Below are positions 20,642-30,036 of a stretch of DNA of 64,000 nt, piece by piece. Source of the stretch: Thraustochytrium sp. TN22 (Eukaryota > Sar > Bigyra > Thraustochytrida > Thraustochytriidae); assembly GCA_013306675.1 (NCBI GenBank), contig JABLUY010000017.1, positions 62,001 to 126,000 of the forward strand, read 5' to 3'. The stretch's first letter is position 1, and every line of letters starts with the position of its first letter. The notes beneath the pieces were generated by a model, which had not been told where the DNA came from, made no database searches, and was given only the letters and a program-made list of their open reading frames with translations. The position numbers and the translations under genes are program-made.

Positions 20642-21341
20642 TCAGGCACCAGGATGGCGCACAACAGCAGGATCCGGGTGCGCTGGGATGGTGGATGCCG
20701 CAGGGTTCTTGGTCGAGGCGCGCTTGGCGTTGGTCTTGTCATGTTTGGCCTGCTTAATGAGATCGTAGATACGGTTGCGGTAGTCGTCGACGGTGTACTT
20801 GATGTTGTCGTTGGAGCCAATCTCGAACTTGCGCGGCGCGGTGAGCTCCTCGTCTGCCTTGCGGAACTGCGCGACATATGGGTGCTCGAGCAGGTCGGTC
20901 ACGGATGCACGTTTGTCCGGGTTGAAGTGCATGCAGCGGCGAATGAAGTCGAGGCCATCAGCCGGGGCGCCCGGGATCATCTCCTCGAGCGGCTTGCGCG
21001 GCGGTTTGGCGAGGCTCTCGAGCATGTTGACCGCGAAGGGCGACTGGATCGACTGCAGATCCTCCGGCTCCGGGGCACCGGTCAGCTCCAGGATGCGCTC
21101 AAGCTGGTTCATGGTCGATGTGCCGGGAAAGAGGGGCTTGCCGAGGAGCATCTCTCCAAGGATGCACCCTAGCGCCCAAATGTCTACGCCGACCGAGTAC
21201 ATGGTGGACCCCATGAGGATCTCAGGGGATCGATACCAGCGCGTGGCGGTGTATTCTGAATACGCTGCCTTGTTGGTCGGGTCCTCCGCGATGCTGCGAC
21301 ACAGACCGAAGTCGCAGACCTTGAGATGGCAGTCCGCGTTG

Positions 21342-21375
<34 letters not shown>

Positions 21376-21781
21376 GCAGGTCCCCCGAGTGCATGAACTT
21401 GACGGCGCGCAGCAGCTGGTAAATAATATACTGCTTGTGCACCTGCTCCAGGATGCCGGCGCGGATCACCGCGTGCAGGTCCGTTTCCATGTACTCAAAG
21501 GCCAGGTAAATGTCCTTATTGTTCTCCGCCTTGATGACAGACGTCAGCCGGATGATGTTCGGGTGGCCGCCGTCCTCGCCCAGTTGCTTGAGGTACTCGA
21601 TCTCTCGGTACGTGCGCTGGGCGTCCGTCGCGTTGCGAAAGGCGTCGAAGCACTTCTTCAGCGCCACCGTCTGCCGCGTCCGCTTGTCCACCGCCTTCCA
21701 CACGATACCGTACGCGCCCTTGCCCAGGCGCTGCGAGATCTCATACTTGCGCGCCACGTGCGCGTCGATCTCCTCCGTCAT
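20642..21781 (-). CDS. MAPK15: MAPK15/ERK7-like protein kinase
   Basis: The start at 21781 gives 379 residues with a complete CMGC kinase domain. Visible elements are LGKGAYGIVWKA (Gly loop, 19-30), VALKK (K42), HRDLKPSN (137-144), DFG (157-159), activation segment YSEYTATRWYRSPE (174-187) and a MAPK-type insert. FDAFRNATDAQRTYREI and VDIWALGCILGEML match the atypical ERK7/8 branch. The activation lip reads Ser-Glu-Tyr (175-177) where the family usually has Thr-Glu-Tyr. The C-terminal tail is short compared with animal MAPK15. ERK7-type kinases autophosphorylate and control cilium length, autophagy and secretion (family knowledge). The neighbouring CCDC146 is also ciliary. Upstream lie TCGC and GAGCC repeats (21838-21925). 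Confidence 0.92.
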
Positions 21782-22267
21782 GGCGGCCGAACGCGTGCAG
21801 CAAGCAGCAAAGCGGAGCTGTGCAATGCAGGCGCCTCTCTCGCTTGCTCGCTCGCTCGCTCGCCGGCCTGCGCGCGCGAGCCAGGCGAGGCGAGCCAAGC
21901 CGAGCCGAGCCGAGCCAAGTTAAGCGAGCGAGCGAGCACGCCTCTCGCTTCTGCGACGCACGCGCGCCCGCCGTGTCCGGCTCGCTCCAGCTCCGAGACT
22001 CACAATGTCCAACGCATGCTGCTGTGTCCGTTGGCCAGCCACTCCGCTGTCCGGGACGCGTGCCATAAGTCCCGAGACACCTTTGTCCAGTATGCAACAT
22101 CTGCGGCACTCACTCACTGTCAGTTCTTTGGAAGACCTGACGACGCTAGTCCTCGACTCCTCGAGGAGGCGAAGGAGGAGGGAGGTCGTCTCGGTGGCCG
22201 TGCCCAAGGACCTTGGCGGCGTCCTGCGCGCGCGGTTGGCGCCGACGCCGGCGGGAGGTGGGGGGGG

Positions 22268-22997
22268 ATGCATGGTGCCAGTGGGAACAGGATGGAGGAG
22301 GCGAAAGCGGAAGAGGAGGAGGAGGAGGAAGCCATCCACCCGACGCTGACGCGCGGTATGCAGCTCATGGGCCAGCGCAACCGACGGTCCAAGTACGGCG
22401 CGAAGGTGGACGTGCTCGTTCTAGCGCGTGGCGGCAACGTCCGCGAGGTCGTGGAGCTAGCGCGCGAGGAGGTGGACGTCAATGAGGTCCGCGACAAGGT
22501 GAGTGGGATCACGAAGATAAAGTACACGTATGACACAGTTTTATAAAAGCACTAACATACAGAAGCGGTAAAAGGCGGGCTGGGCGGCCCTGCACATGGC
22601 CGCGGCTGGGGACCACCCCGAAACAATCGAGGCCCTGGTGAACCTGCGCGCAGACTTGGAGTGCCGCACGCTGCTGGGCGAGACACCGCTGCAAATCGCG
22701 GCGCAGCGCGGGGCCGCCAAGGCGGTCGCCACGCTCCTGGCGCGTGGCGCTGACAGGAACGCCCAGGACACCGAGTATGGCGACACGGCGCTGCACAAGT
22801 GCGCCTGGGCAGGGCACTTGCCGTGCATGTTGGAGCTCATGCGCGCTGGCGCGGACCACACGCTGCTCGACAACGATGGCTGCACGCCACAGGCGCTGGC
22901 AAAGATCAATCGGCAACACGATGCCATCGCGCTGCTGGCTCGCGCCAGCGCACCATCCGCGGCGTCTCGCGATCAGGCGCACCGGCGGCGAAGGTGA
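22268..22997 (+). CDS. Small ankyrin-repeat protein, 2 exons
   Basis: Exon 1 is 22268-22498 and exon 2 is 22575-22997, giving 217 residues. The 76-nt intron has donor GTGAGT, a branch-like CACTAAC and a late AG acceptor. An earlier AG would put a stop in frame, and the chosen site rebuilds the ankyrin consensus (GWAALHMAAAG). An alternative start at 22292 lacks eight residues. An acidic N-terminal segment (EEEEEEE) precedes about four ankyrin repeats, including TPLQIAAQRGAAKAVATLLARGAD and DTALHKCAWAGHL (written as separate repeats). It is probably a protein-protein adaptor, partner unknown. Its stop lies 15 bp from the stop of the convergent HSP70 gene. Confidence 0.75.
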
Positions 22998-23012
22998 CGC
23001 GCGTCCTCTCAC

Positions 23013-24374
23013 TCATGTTGAAGGACGCCGTGAGCTCCAGCCCGATGCGGCGGCCGGCCTCTGACCCTCCGCGTGCGAACACCCCCAGCTCTTCGCCGCG
23101 CCGATGGCCACGGCCTGGTCCGGGTCAACGCCGTCGTAGTGAAGGGTGGCGCGCGGAAGCAGCGTGGCGATCTGTGCGCGGAGCGCCGGGATGCGGCTCG
23201 AGCCGCCGACCAAGACCACGTCGAGCGCTGTGTCCAGGGAGACCTGCGCGTCGGCCATGACGCGCAACACAGCGGCTTGCGCGCGCTGAAGCAAGGCAGC
23301 GGTGACGGTCTCAAAGTCGTGGCGCGTGACTGCGACCTCGTGCGCGCAGGACTCGGCCGCTTCGGTGATCGCGGACTGAATCAGACAGACCGTGGTGTCT
23401 AGGTCGTCGCTGAGGCGCCGCTTGGCGCGCTCCGCGGCGGTGAGCAGGTGTTGCCAGGCGAGTGGTGAGGCGCGTATATGGTCCGCGATGGGCGCGGCCG
23501 CGGGCTGCGCGAGCAACCAGTCGGCAAGCGCAAGGTCGAAGTCCTCGCCGCCCAGGTGCAGGTCGCCGTCGGTAGTCTCAATGTAAAAGTTGTCCGAGTA
23601 CGCATTGAAGCGCAGGAGCGCAATGTCGAGCGTGCCGCCGCCGATGTCAAAGACCATGACGCGGCTGGCCTCGCGCTCGCGGCCCAGGCCGTACGCCATG
23701 GCAGCCGCGACGGGCTCCTCGATGACGCGCACTTGGCGAAAGCCTGCCATGCGGCATGCCTTGACAGTGGCCGCCTTTTGGTCGACGTCGAAGGTGACTG
23801 GCACCGTGACGGTGACGGCGCGGAAGCGGAAGCCGAGCGTGCGACGCATCCAGTCGAGCGCTGAGGAGGTCTCGGCGGCTGCTTTGAGCTTCTTGAGCAC
23901 GAGCGCGCCCACGAGCTCGGGCGAGACGAGGTCATCGTTGGCGAGCCGAAAGGACGCGCGTCCGCGCGTGTCCTGTGTGAGCGAGCCTGGCAGGCCGTCG
24001 AGGCCGGCGCTGCGCGCGTCCTCGAGCTGGCGCCCGATGACGCGCTTGGACGCGTACACCACAGTGCCCTCGTCGCGCGCGCGCTGCTGCACGGCGCCCG
24101 CGCCGACCACCGGTTTGGGCTTGGCGCCGGCCGTGCTGCTCGCGGGGAAGTGCACCACGGACGGCGTGAGCGCGGCGCCGTCCACCTCCACGACGGTCAC
24201 GGCGCCCTGCACGCACACTGCCGCCACGCTCTGCGTCGTGCCGAGGTCGATGCCCAGCTGCAGCTCGCTCGTCAGCGTCGCGTGCAGCTCGCGCACGCTC
24301 TCGATGTCCTTGCCCACGGCGAGCGCCACGCCCACGGCCAGCGCCGCGCCCCAGACCGCCGCCAGACCGCGCAT
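23013..24374 (-). CDS. HSPA13: HSP70-family ATPase with signal peptide, HSPA13/STCH-like
   Basis: The start at 24374 gives 453 residues. A signal peptide (about 1-21) leads into the actin-like ATPase domain: LGIDLGTTQS (phosphate 1, 40-49), VIEEPVAAAMAYGLG, VFDIGGGTLDIALL (phosphate 2) and LVGGSSRIPALR (adenosine), ending shortly after VDPDQAVAIGAA. There is no peptide-binding domain and no KDEL-like retention signal. Known HSPA13 proteins are likewise ATPase-only and secretory. After IGAAK the annotated frame turns into a short Ser/Arg tail, while the adjacent frame stays coding-like for about 50 more codons, so the true C-terminus is uncertain. The minus-strand 5' flank has GAGCC pentamers. 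The symbol is an assignment by architecture. Confidence 0.75.
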   Translation of the reverse strand: MRGLAAVWGAALAVGVALAVGKDIESVRELHATLTSELQLGIDLGTTQSVAAVCVQGAVTVVEVDGAALTPSVVHFPASSTAGAKPKPVVGAGAVQQRARDEGTVVYASKRVIGRQLEDARSAGLDGLPGSLTQDTRGRASFRLANDDLVSPELVGALVLKKLKAAAETSSALDWMRRTLGFRFRAVTVTVPVTFDVDQKAATVKACRMAGFRQVRVIEEPVAAAMAYGLGREREASRVMVFDIGGGTLDIALLRFNAYSDNFYIETTDGDLHLGGEDFDLALADWLLAQPAAAPIADHIRASPLAWQHLLTAAERAKRRLSDDLDTTVCLIQSAITEAAESCAHEVAVTRHDFETVTAALLQRAQAAVLRVMADAQVSLDTALDVVLVGGSSRIPALRAQIATLLPRATLHYDGVDPDQAVAIGAAKSWGCSHAEGQRPAAASGWSSRRPST

Positions 24375-24404
24375 CCTCCTCACCGACCCGACCCGAACCG
24401 AACC

Positions 24405-24455
24405 CGAGCCGAGCCGCGAGCCGAGCCGAGCCGAGCCGAGCCGAGCCGAGCCGAG
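24405..24455. repeat. GAGCC pentanucleotide repeat, about ten copies
   Basis: A head-to-tail GAGCC/GAGCCGC array lies 31-81 bp upstream of the HSP70-like start codon (gene on the minus strand). Similar GC-rich pentamer arrays precede several other genes in this window. Confidence 0.9.
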
Positions 24456-24995
24456 GCGGTCTGCACGCCACGCCTGCGCGCGCCGCCCACCGCCGAGGGA
24501 GGGATGGACGGCCGGCCGGCCGGCTGACGTTGACAGCGTGCCTGCCCGTGAGTTGATCCGGGCCTGCTCTGCCCACTGCAGCAACCAAGAGCAAGCAAGA
24601 GGCCAGTTCCGGGTTCCGAGTGAGCCCCGGCCAAAGAGCGCCAGAGCCGAGTGGCACTGTGGGCCGGGGACCGGGTGTGCGAGGGGAAACGGGACCGGCC
24701 GACGGCGAACCCGCGGGCTGCTAGGGTTTGCGGTAGCGGCGGGCCTAGCCGGAGCGGTCAAGTAGCTCAAGTTGACAGAGAGAGTCCACGAGGGAAGCGG
24801 AGGGAGCGAGTCCACCGTAGCGGTCAGTCAAGTCGCCGTGCTGGTGGAGGGAGGGACGGCCGGGCGCGTGCGAGGAGGCGGGGAAGGAAAGGATGAGAAG
24901 GTGCTTTGCTCATGGTTTGGTTCTAGCTCCTTGAAGGAAGAAGGAAGCGCGGAGAGAAGAGACGGACGAGACGAGAAGGGATGAAGGCTGGTTCA
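24456..24995. other. Intergenic region without supported gene
   Basis: It holds the 5' flank of the HSP70-like gene and the 3' flank of the four-helix membrane protein gene. Frames here are Arg/Gly/Pro-rich shadows. A GC-poorer purine-rich stretch lies near 24880-24990. Confidence 0.4.
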
Positions 24996-25948
24996 TCAGG
25001 CGTTGGTCGCGGTGTAGCCGTAGTCGTCGGCGGAGGGGACCTTGCCAGCGCCGTAGTTGCCGCCGTCGAGGTCGTCGTCGAGCTTCTTGGAGAGGGCGCA
25101 GAGCGAGCAGGTGGTGAAGAAGGTGATGACGAAGACGGTGACGAAGCTCCAAAAGGCAGGGCCCCAGTACAGCTCGCGCGTGTTGATGGGATCGATGAAG
25201 AGGCACGGGCCGTTGCAGCCGTCCGTGGTGACGAAGGGCAGCGCGGCCTGCGGGCCGTCGCGCAGTTTCTCGTACCAGCCGAAGGAGACCGCCACGGAGA
25301 AGGCCGCGCAGCTCGTGCACATGGCGATGAAGGAGCAGACAGCTGCCGGGAAGCCCACCTTGCTGCCGCCGGCGGCCGGCGCCGTGCAGGCCAGCACGCA
25401 GCCGCAAAAGAGGAAGACCGTGGTGGCGATGGCCAGGCCCTGGATGGCGGAGATCTCCGCCGGGCGGGAGAAGGTGCCGCCCTCGCCGCCGTCGCAAAAG
25501 CCGAACTGGCCGAACTCATTGAAGTAGTCGCCCTGGCACGCCGTGTTGTTGATATCATCGAAGGAGTTCCACTGCTGCGACACGAAGCAGGTCGTCCACC
25601 ACGAGCACCGCCACTGCTTGGACGAGGAGCTCACCACGAAGGTCCCGGTGCCCACGGTGCTCGTCACGGTTCCCGCCATGAATGTGTAGGACCACAGCCA
25701 GTAGGGGCTCAGCGTGCCGAAGAGCGCCAGCACGAAGGCGGCGCAGAGGCTGCGTCGGGGCGGTGGGTGCGCATGCGCGCGCTCGTCAGTCGTCTCCCAA
25801 TCTCCCAGCCAGCAGCTAGCGACCTGCAGGCAAAGCTTGAGGTCGGCCGGCATCCTGCATCCCTCATCATGCCATTTCGGGCCCCTCGTCGAACGTACCA
25901 GCCGCCGCCGCCGCGCGCGCCGTTGCTGGCCATGCGGTTGTTGTCCAT
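24996..25948 (-). CDS. Four-helix membrane protein, 2 exons
   Basis: Exon 1 is 25948-25899 (MDNNRMASNGARGGGG plus two bases) and exon 2 is 25749-24996, giving 267 residues. The 149-nt intron has donor GTACGT and a pyrimidine-rich CCCCGACGCAG acceptor. Splicing joins the start directly to the first hydrophobic helix. The unspliced frame would instead give an implausible N-terminus. Four membrane helices are predicted near 18-36, 122-142, 150-172 and 213-238. A large Cys/Trp-rich first loop (CSWWTTC, CQGDYF) and a second loop with CNGPC recall claudin/PMP22-type tetraspans, but I see no diagnostic WGLWC motif. The acidic C-terminal tail ends in repeated DDYGY-like residues. Function unknown. 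Confidence 0.75.
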
Positions 25949-26803
25949 GGTGCCGGCGGGCGCGTAGACGGTCGCGCGGGGCCTTTCTCCTTCCCTCTCG
26001 GCCTCCCACCACTCCGCCGCGCGGGCGCCGTCGCTGGCCGCGCCGTCGAGGATCTTGATCTGATCTTAATCCTGCTCCGCCGCGGGAAAGGGTCCCCGGG
26101 GCGCGGCTCGCCTTGTGCTGTCGCGCGGGGGCGGCGCCCCGGTCCGGTGCGGGCGTCCCCGCTTCGCGCGCCTGTGCGCAGCGCAGCGGACTGGGGCGGG
26201 ACCGACGTTGCCTCGAACGAGCTCGAGGCCGAGCACCGCGAGCACCGCCCGCAGCGCGGCGTCAAGCCGAGCACTGATGTAGCGCAGAGGAAAAGCACGG
26301 GAAAAGCAACCGTAGGTCAGACGGTTTCTTCTTGACTGTGAGTGCTAGCTAGCTAGCTGCTGAGCTAGGCTAGCAGGTAGCTGCTCGGGTTGGCTGGCAG
26401 TGGTCGCTTGGGGACGAGGAAGAAACGCCAGCCACCGAGTTCAAGCCGAGTTCAAGTATCCAAGTTCGAGCGCAGTTGTATGATCCGTCGCGGATCGCAA
26501 AAGACAATCAACGAATCACGCGCAGACAAAAGGTCAATCATGAGGCCGTCAAGGCCCTGAATGCGAGCAAGCGCTGCATAGAAAAAGTGGAAGGAAGGCA
26601 TGAGCAAAGCTGGCGCGAGCTGCTTGAATGTCGCAGCTCGTGCACAGCACAGTCGCTGCTGGAAAATGGTCACAGCTCGAGCACAGCACAGCACAGTCAC
26701 TGCCTGAATGTCGCAGCTCGAGCACAGCACACAGCACAGCCGCTGCTCATTTGTCGCGGCTTGAGCAAAGCACAGTCGATGTTCCAACGTCCTCGCCCTG
26801 TCC
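25949..26803. other. Intergenic region with GCTA and ~36-bp repeats
   Basis: It holds a GCTAGCTAGC microsatellite near 26344-26358 and the repeat array listed separately. No gene is supported. Confidence 0.4.
26626..26785. repeat. Imperfect tandem repeat, ~36-42-bp unit, four copies
   Basis: The unit begins AATGTCGCAGCTCGAGCACA and continues CAGTCGCTGCT, with indels in the GCACA microrepeat between copies. It lies just downstream of the GatA stop (minus strand), probably outside its coding region but possibly within its 3' UTR. Confidence 0.75.
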
Positions 26804-28222
26804 TCAAAGGCGAGAGTGAATGGAGAGGCCGGCCGAGGCCATGACGCGACGCGTGGCGCTGAGCAAGATGTCGTCGCGATGCGGAGCGGCGATGAGCTGC
26901 ACGCCAGGCTCGCCGAGGAGCGGCAGCGCGATGGAAGGGAGGCCGGCAAGCGAAGACGGGACGGTCATGACGTCGGTGAGATAAGCATGCACAGGATCCT
27001 GCTGGCGCGCCTCGTCAGGCGTGGGCGCTGGCGCGGGCGCGACTGGGGTGACGAGGACGTCAACGTCGTGAAAGGCCGTGGCAAAGTCGCGGCGCAGGGC
27101 GTCGCGCACGGCCTGTGCGCGCAGGTAGAGCGTGTCGAAAGCCTGTGCGGAGAGCACGTGGGCGCCCATGAGGATGCGACGCTGTACCTCGGCGCCGAAG
27201 GCCGCGGAGCGCGTGGCTGTGTACTCGGCGTGCAGGTCCGCGAAGGCGTCGGCGTCCCAGGCGGTGCGGTGGCCGTAGCGCACGCCATCGTAGCGGGAGA
27301 GGTTGGAGGAGGCTTCGGCGCAGGCCAGCACGTAGTAGGCCGGCAGCGCGTCGCGCACGGCCGGCACGGCGACGGGCTGGCAGGCGGAGGCGCCGAGCGC
27401 GGCGGCCACGGCCTCGGCTTGGCGGCGCCACTGGTCGCGCGCCGCGTCCGGGAGCTCGCGCACGTCGTAGTCGAGCGGCACGCCGACGCGGAGCGGGCGG
27501 GCGTCGAGGTCGGAAGCCGGGGCCGGGGCCCAGGGCTCCTGCAGGCAGGTGGAGTCGAGCGGGTCAGGCCCTGCGCAGACGGCGAGCGCCGCGGCCAGGC
27601 AGTCTGCGTCGCGTGCCAGCAGGCCGACCGTGTCGAGGCTGCTGGCGTACGCGATGAGGCCGTGGCGCGGGATGCGGCCGTAGGACGGCTTGAAGCCCAG
27701 CACGCCGCAGTAGGCCGCCGGCAGGCGTACGCTGCCGCCGGTGTCGGATCCGAGCGCCAGGTCGCAGGCGCCAGCGGCCACAGCCACGGCGCTGCCGCTG
27801 GAGCTGCCGCCCGCGACGCGGCCGTCACCGGGGCGCACGCAGGCGCCGTGGCGCGAGTGTAGGCCGAAGGAGCCCATGCCGAACTCGTCCATGTTGGTCT
27901 TGCCGATGAAGACGGCGCCGGCCGCGCGCAGGCGCGCCACGCAGGTCGCGTCGTAGGGCGCCACGAAGTCCTCCAGCATGCGCGAGGCAGCGCTCGTGCG
28001 CGCGCCCGCCTCGCACAGGTTGTCCTTGACGGCCACCACGAGGCCGTCCACCGCGCTGAGCGGCGCGCCGCGCTCCCAGCGCGCCGCCGCCGCCGCCGCG
28101 TCCGCCTCCACCGCCGCGGCCTCGCGCACCTCCGCGAAGGCGCCCAGCGCGCGCGCTGCAGCCGCGCGCTCCAGGCACGCCCGCGCCGCCGCCACCGCGC
28201 CCACGCCACGCGCGCGCTGCAT
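26804..28222 (-). CDS. GATA: Glutamyl-tRNA(Gln) amidotransferase subunit A (amidase family)
   Basis: The 472-residue protein has the amidase-signature catalytic set: Lys66 in VAVKDN, the cis-Ser region GGSSSGSA (138-145) and nucleophile Ser164 in GSDTGGSVRLPAAYCG. GKTNMDEFGMGSFG and FKPSYGRIPRHGLIAYASSLDTVG are characteristic of GatA rather than general amidases. GatA hydrolyses glutamine and, within GatCAB, converts misacylated Glu-tRNA(Gln) to Gln-tRNA(Gln) in mitochondria or plastids. No clear targeting peptide is visible at this ATG, so an upstream start or an internal targeting signal is possible. GatB and GatC are not in the window. The gene is intronless. Confidence 0.92.
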   Translation of the reverse strand: MQRARGVGAVAAARACLERAAAARALGAFAEVREAAAVEADAAAAAARWERGAPLSAVDGLVVAVKDNLCEAGARTSAASRMLEDFVAPYDATCVARLRAAGAVFIGKTNMDEFGMGSFGLHSRHGACVRPGDGRVAGGSSSGSAVAVAAGACDLALGSDTGGSVRLPAAYCGVLGFKPSYGRIPRHGLIAYASSLDTVGLLARDADCLAAALAVCAGPDPLDSTCLQEPWAPAPASDLDARPLRVGVPLDYDVRELPDAARDQWRRQAEAVAAALGASACQPVAVPAVRDALPAYYVLACAEASSNLSRYDGVRYGHRTAWDADAFADLHAEYTATRSAAFGAEVQRRILMGAHVLSAQAFDTLYLRAQAVRDALRRDFATAFHDVDVLVTPVAPAPAPTPDEARQQDPVHAYLTDVMTVPSSLAGLPSIALPLLGEPGVQLIAAPHRDDILLSATRRVMASAGLSIHSRL

Positions 28223-30036
28223 CCTCCCTGCGCGCCTGCGCCTGCGCGGACGGACGGCGCCGCTCTCTCTGCCCGCGCTGGCTGCCCGCCTGCGCGCGCG
28301 CGCCCGCGGCCGCTCTCTCGGGCTCTGGCACCAGTGCCATGCCAGCGCCGCGCCACATCAGGATGCCACGGCACGGCAGGCCACGGCAGCCAGACGAAGA
28401 CGTTCTTCAAGACGCAAAGCTGTGCCAGACGCCAACGGCGTAGTCCCTAGCCTCGGCCGCGGCGGCCAGGGACGGGCTTCGAGCGCATGGCGTGCCGTAA
28501 CGTGGAGCTCATTTGCGTGGAGCGCGAGCAGCGCGATCGCCGTCCGGAGTTCTGCCAGGGGCAGTCAGGTCGTGCAATCACTGCAATGGTCTCCCTTCCA
28601 CGGGCAGGCCTAGCTAGCTAGCTAGTGATGACGCAGGCTGCCAGGGCTCAAGAGCAACCAGCCTGAGCGCTGTCCCTAGAGCAGCCAGCGAGCGCTGTCT
28701 GAGACTGTTGGCTGCAGGCAGTGCAGAGATCTTGACGCACCGACCTAAGCCTTCAACTTAGCTCTGCACACACGAGAGTCGAGTCGAGACGAGGCGACAG
28801 CTGACAGTGCGGCGCGGTGCGGCGCCGACTCGGAGCGGGCTCCGGGGCGCCGGGTGCACCGGACAAACGTGAACGCCGGCTGTGTGGTGGCTAATGAGAG
28901 CATACACCTGGCTGCTCCTATGTCGCAACCTGTCCCGCAGCAGTGACAGCAGGCCGCAGGCGGCGACGCAGTCCAGCGCGCGCAGGGCTTGCCAGGTGGC
29001 CGCGCCCGGCGCGCCGCGTGTCCTCGCGAGCACGGCCAGCGCCGGCCAGTTCGCTTTGACATGAAGAAGGTAGCCGTAGCGGCGTAGCCTGGGGGGAATC
29101 CCATGGCTACGTGGTAGACTTGATCTTGACTTGACACTGACAGGAGGCCGCAAGCCGTCCAAGGCTCCAAGCGCGCTCGCTCGCGAGGGATCCGCCGCCG
29201 GCCGACCAGGAAGATTGATTCGCCACACTCTTACGCCGCGGCGGAGCGGCGCTCGTAGTCGGCCACGAGCTGCTCAGGCTGGAGCCGGCTGGCCCACAGC
29301 CGGTTGGAGGAGGTCTCGTGGAAGCCGCCGTTTACGCCGCCGCACCACGGCTTCCAGCTGCACGCTCGGTGCCCGCCCGCTCGGCGCTCGCCTCGCCTCG
29401 CCTCGCCTCGCCTCTCGAGCCGCCCGCCGGCCCGGAGGGCCTGGACTCGCCCCCGCGTCAGCCCGCGCCCACGCCGCCAGCAGTGCACCGCCCGCCTGCC
29501 TGCCGCGCGCTCCCTGCGGCGGCCAGCGGCAGAGGCAGCCTCGGCCTGCAGTGCCGGGCGCGTGCACATGGCCGCCAAGCAGTCGGGACAGGAGGCGACT
29601 CAGGAGCCGTGTGCGGGGCGAGCGCCAGTGAGGACGATGGTTGATTGGAGAGGCGCCCGCAGCGGCGGCGCAGCTCGGCTCCGTCACCGCTGCCGGCGCG
29701 GCACGGGAGCGCGCCGCGCAGGAGGCCGCTGCCAGTCACAGCCAGTGTCGCTGCCAGCTCGCGGCCAGCGCAGGCAGCGCGACTCGGACTCGGCCCCGGA
29801 GCGGGGCGTGTGCACGCGCCGGACGGGAGCAAGCAGGGCGCGCGCGCGCGCGGGCGCGCAGACGCGCGCGGGGCCCCCCCGGGGGCCGGCGGCGCCCCAA
29901 CGCGCGCGGGGCCCGGGGGGGCAGCGCGCGCGTCCGGGCGCGGCAGGCGGCGCGCTGGCGCGCTGGCGCGGGCGCAGCGAGAGCAGAGCAGACCAGCAAG
30001 CGGCGGCGGCGAGCGCGCGAGGCGAGGCGAGGCAGG
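28223..30036. other. 1.8-kb intergenic region, mostly without supported genes
   Basis: It holds GCTA repeats near 28612-28626 and CGCCT pentamers at about 29394-29415. A very G+C-rich tract at 29830-29960, with CG runs and GGGGCCCCCCC stretches, could form stable secondary structure before the first prominin-like start. One possible terminal exon is listed separately. Confidence 0.4.
29231..29365 (-). CDS. Possible terminal exon of an unidentified minus-strand gene
   Basis: The last 40 or so codons before the stop at 29231 (CSWKPWCGGVNGGFH, then RLWASRLQPEQLVADYERRSA as neighbouring segments) have balanced composition, unlike the Arg/Gly/Ala shadows around them. Upstream the same frame turns low-complexity, and a CAG acceptor-like site lies near its edge. 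No family was recognised and no matching upstream exon was found. Confidence 0.25.
   Translation of the reverse strand, partial: ACSWKPWCGGVNGGFHETSSNRLWASRLQPEQLVADYERRSAAA

Noticed and set aside
26816-27862. 348-codon plus-strand ORF over GatA
   Set aside because: GatA catalytic motifs lie on the minus strand. The plus frame is Arg/Gly/Val-rich without a domain.
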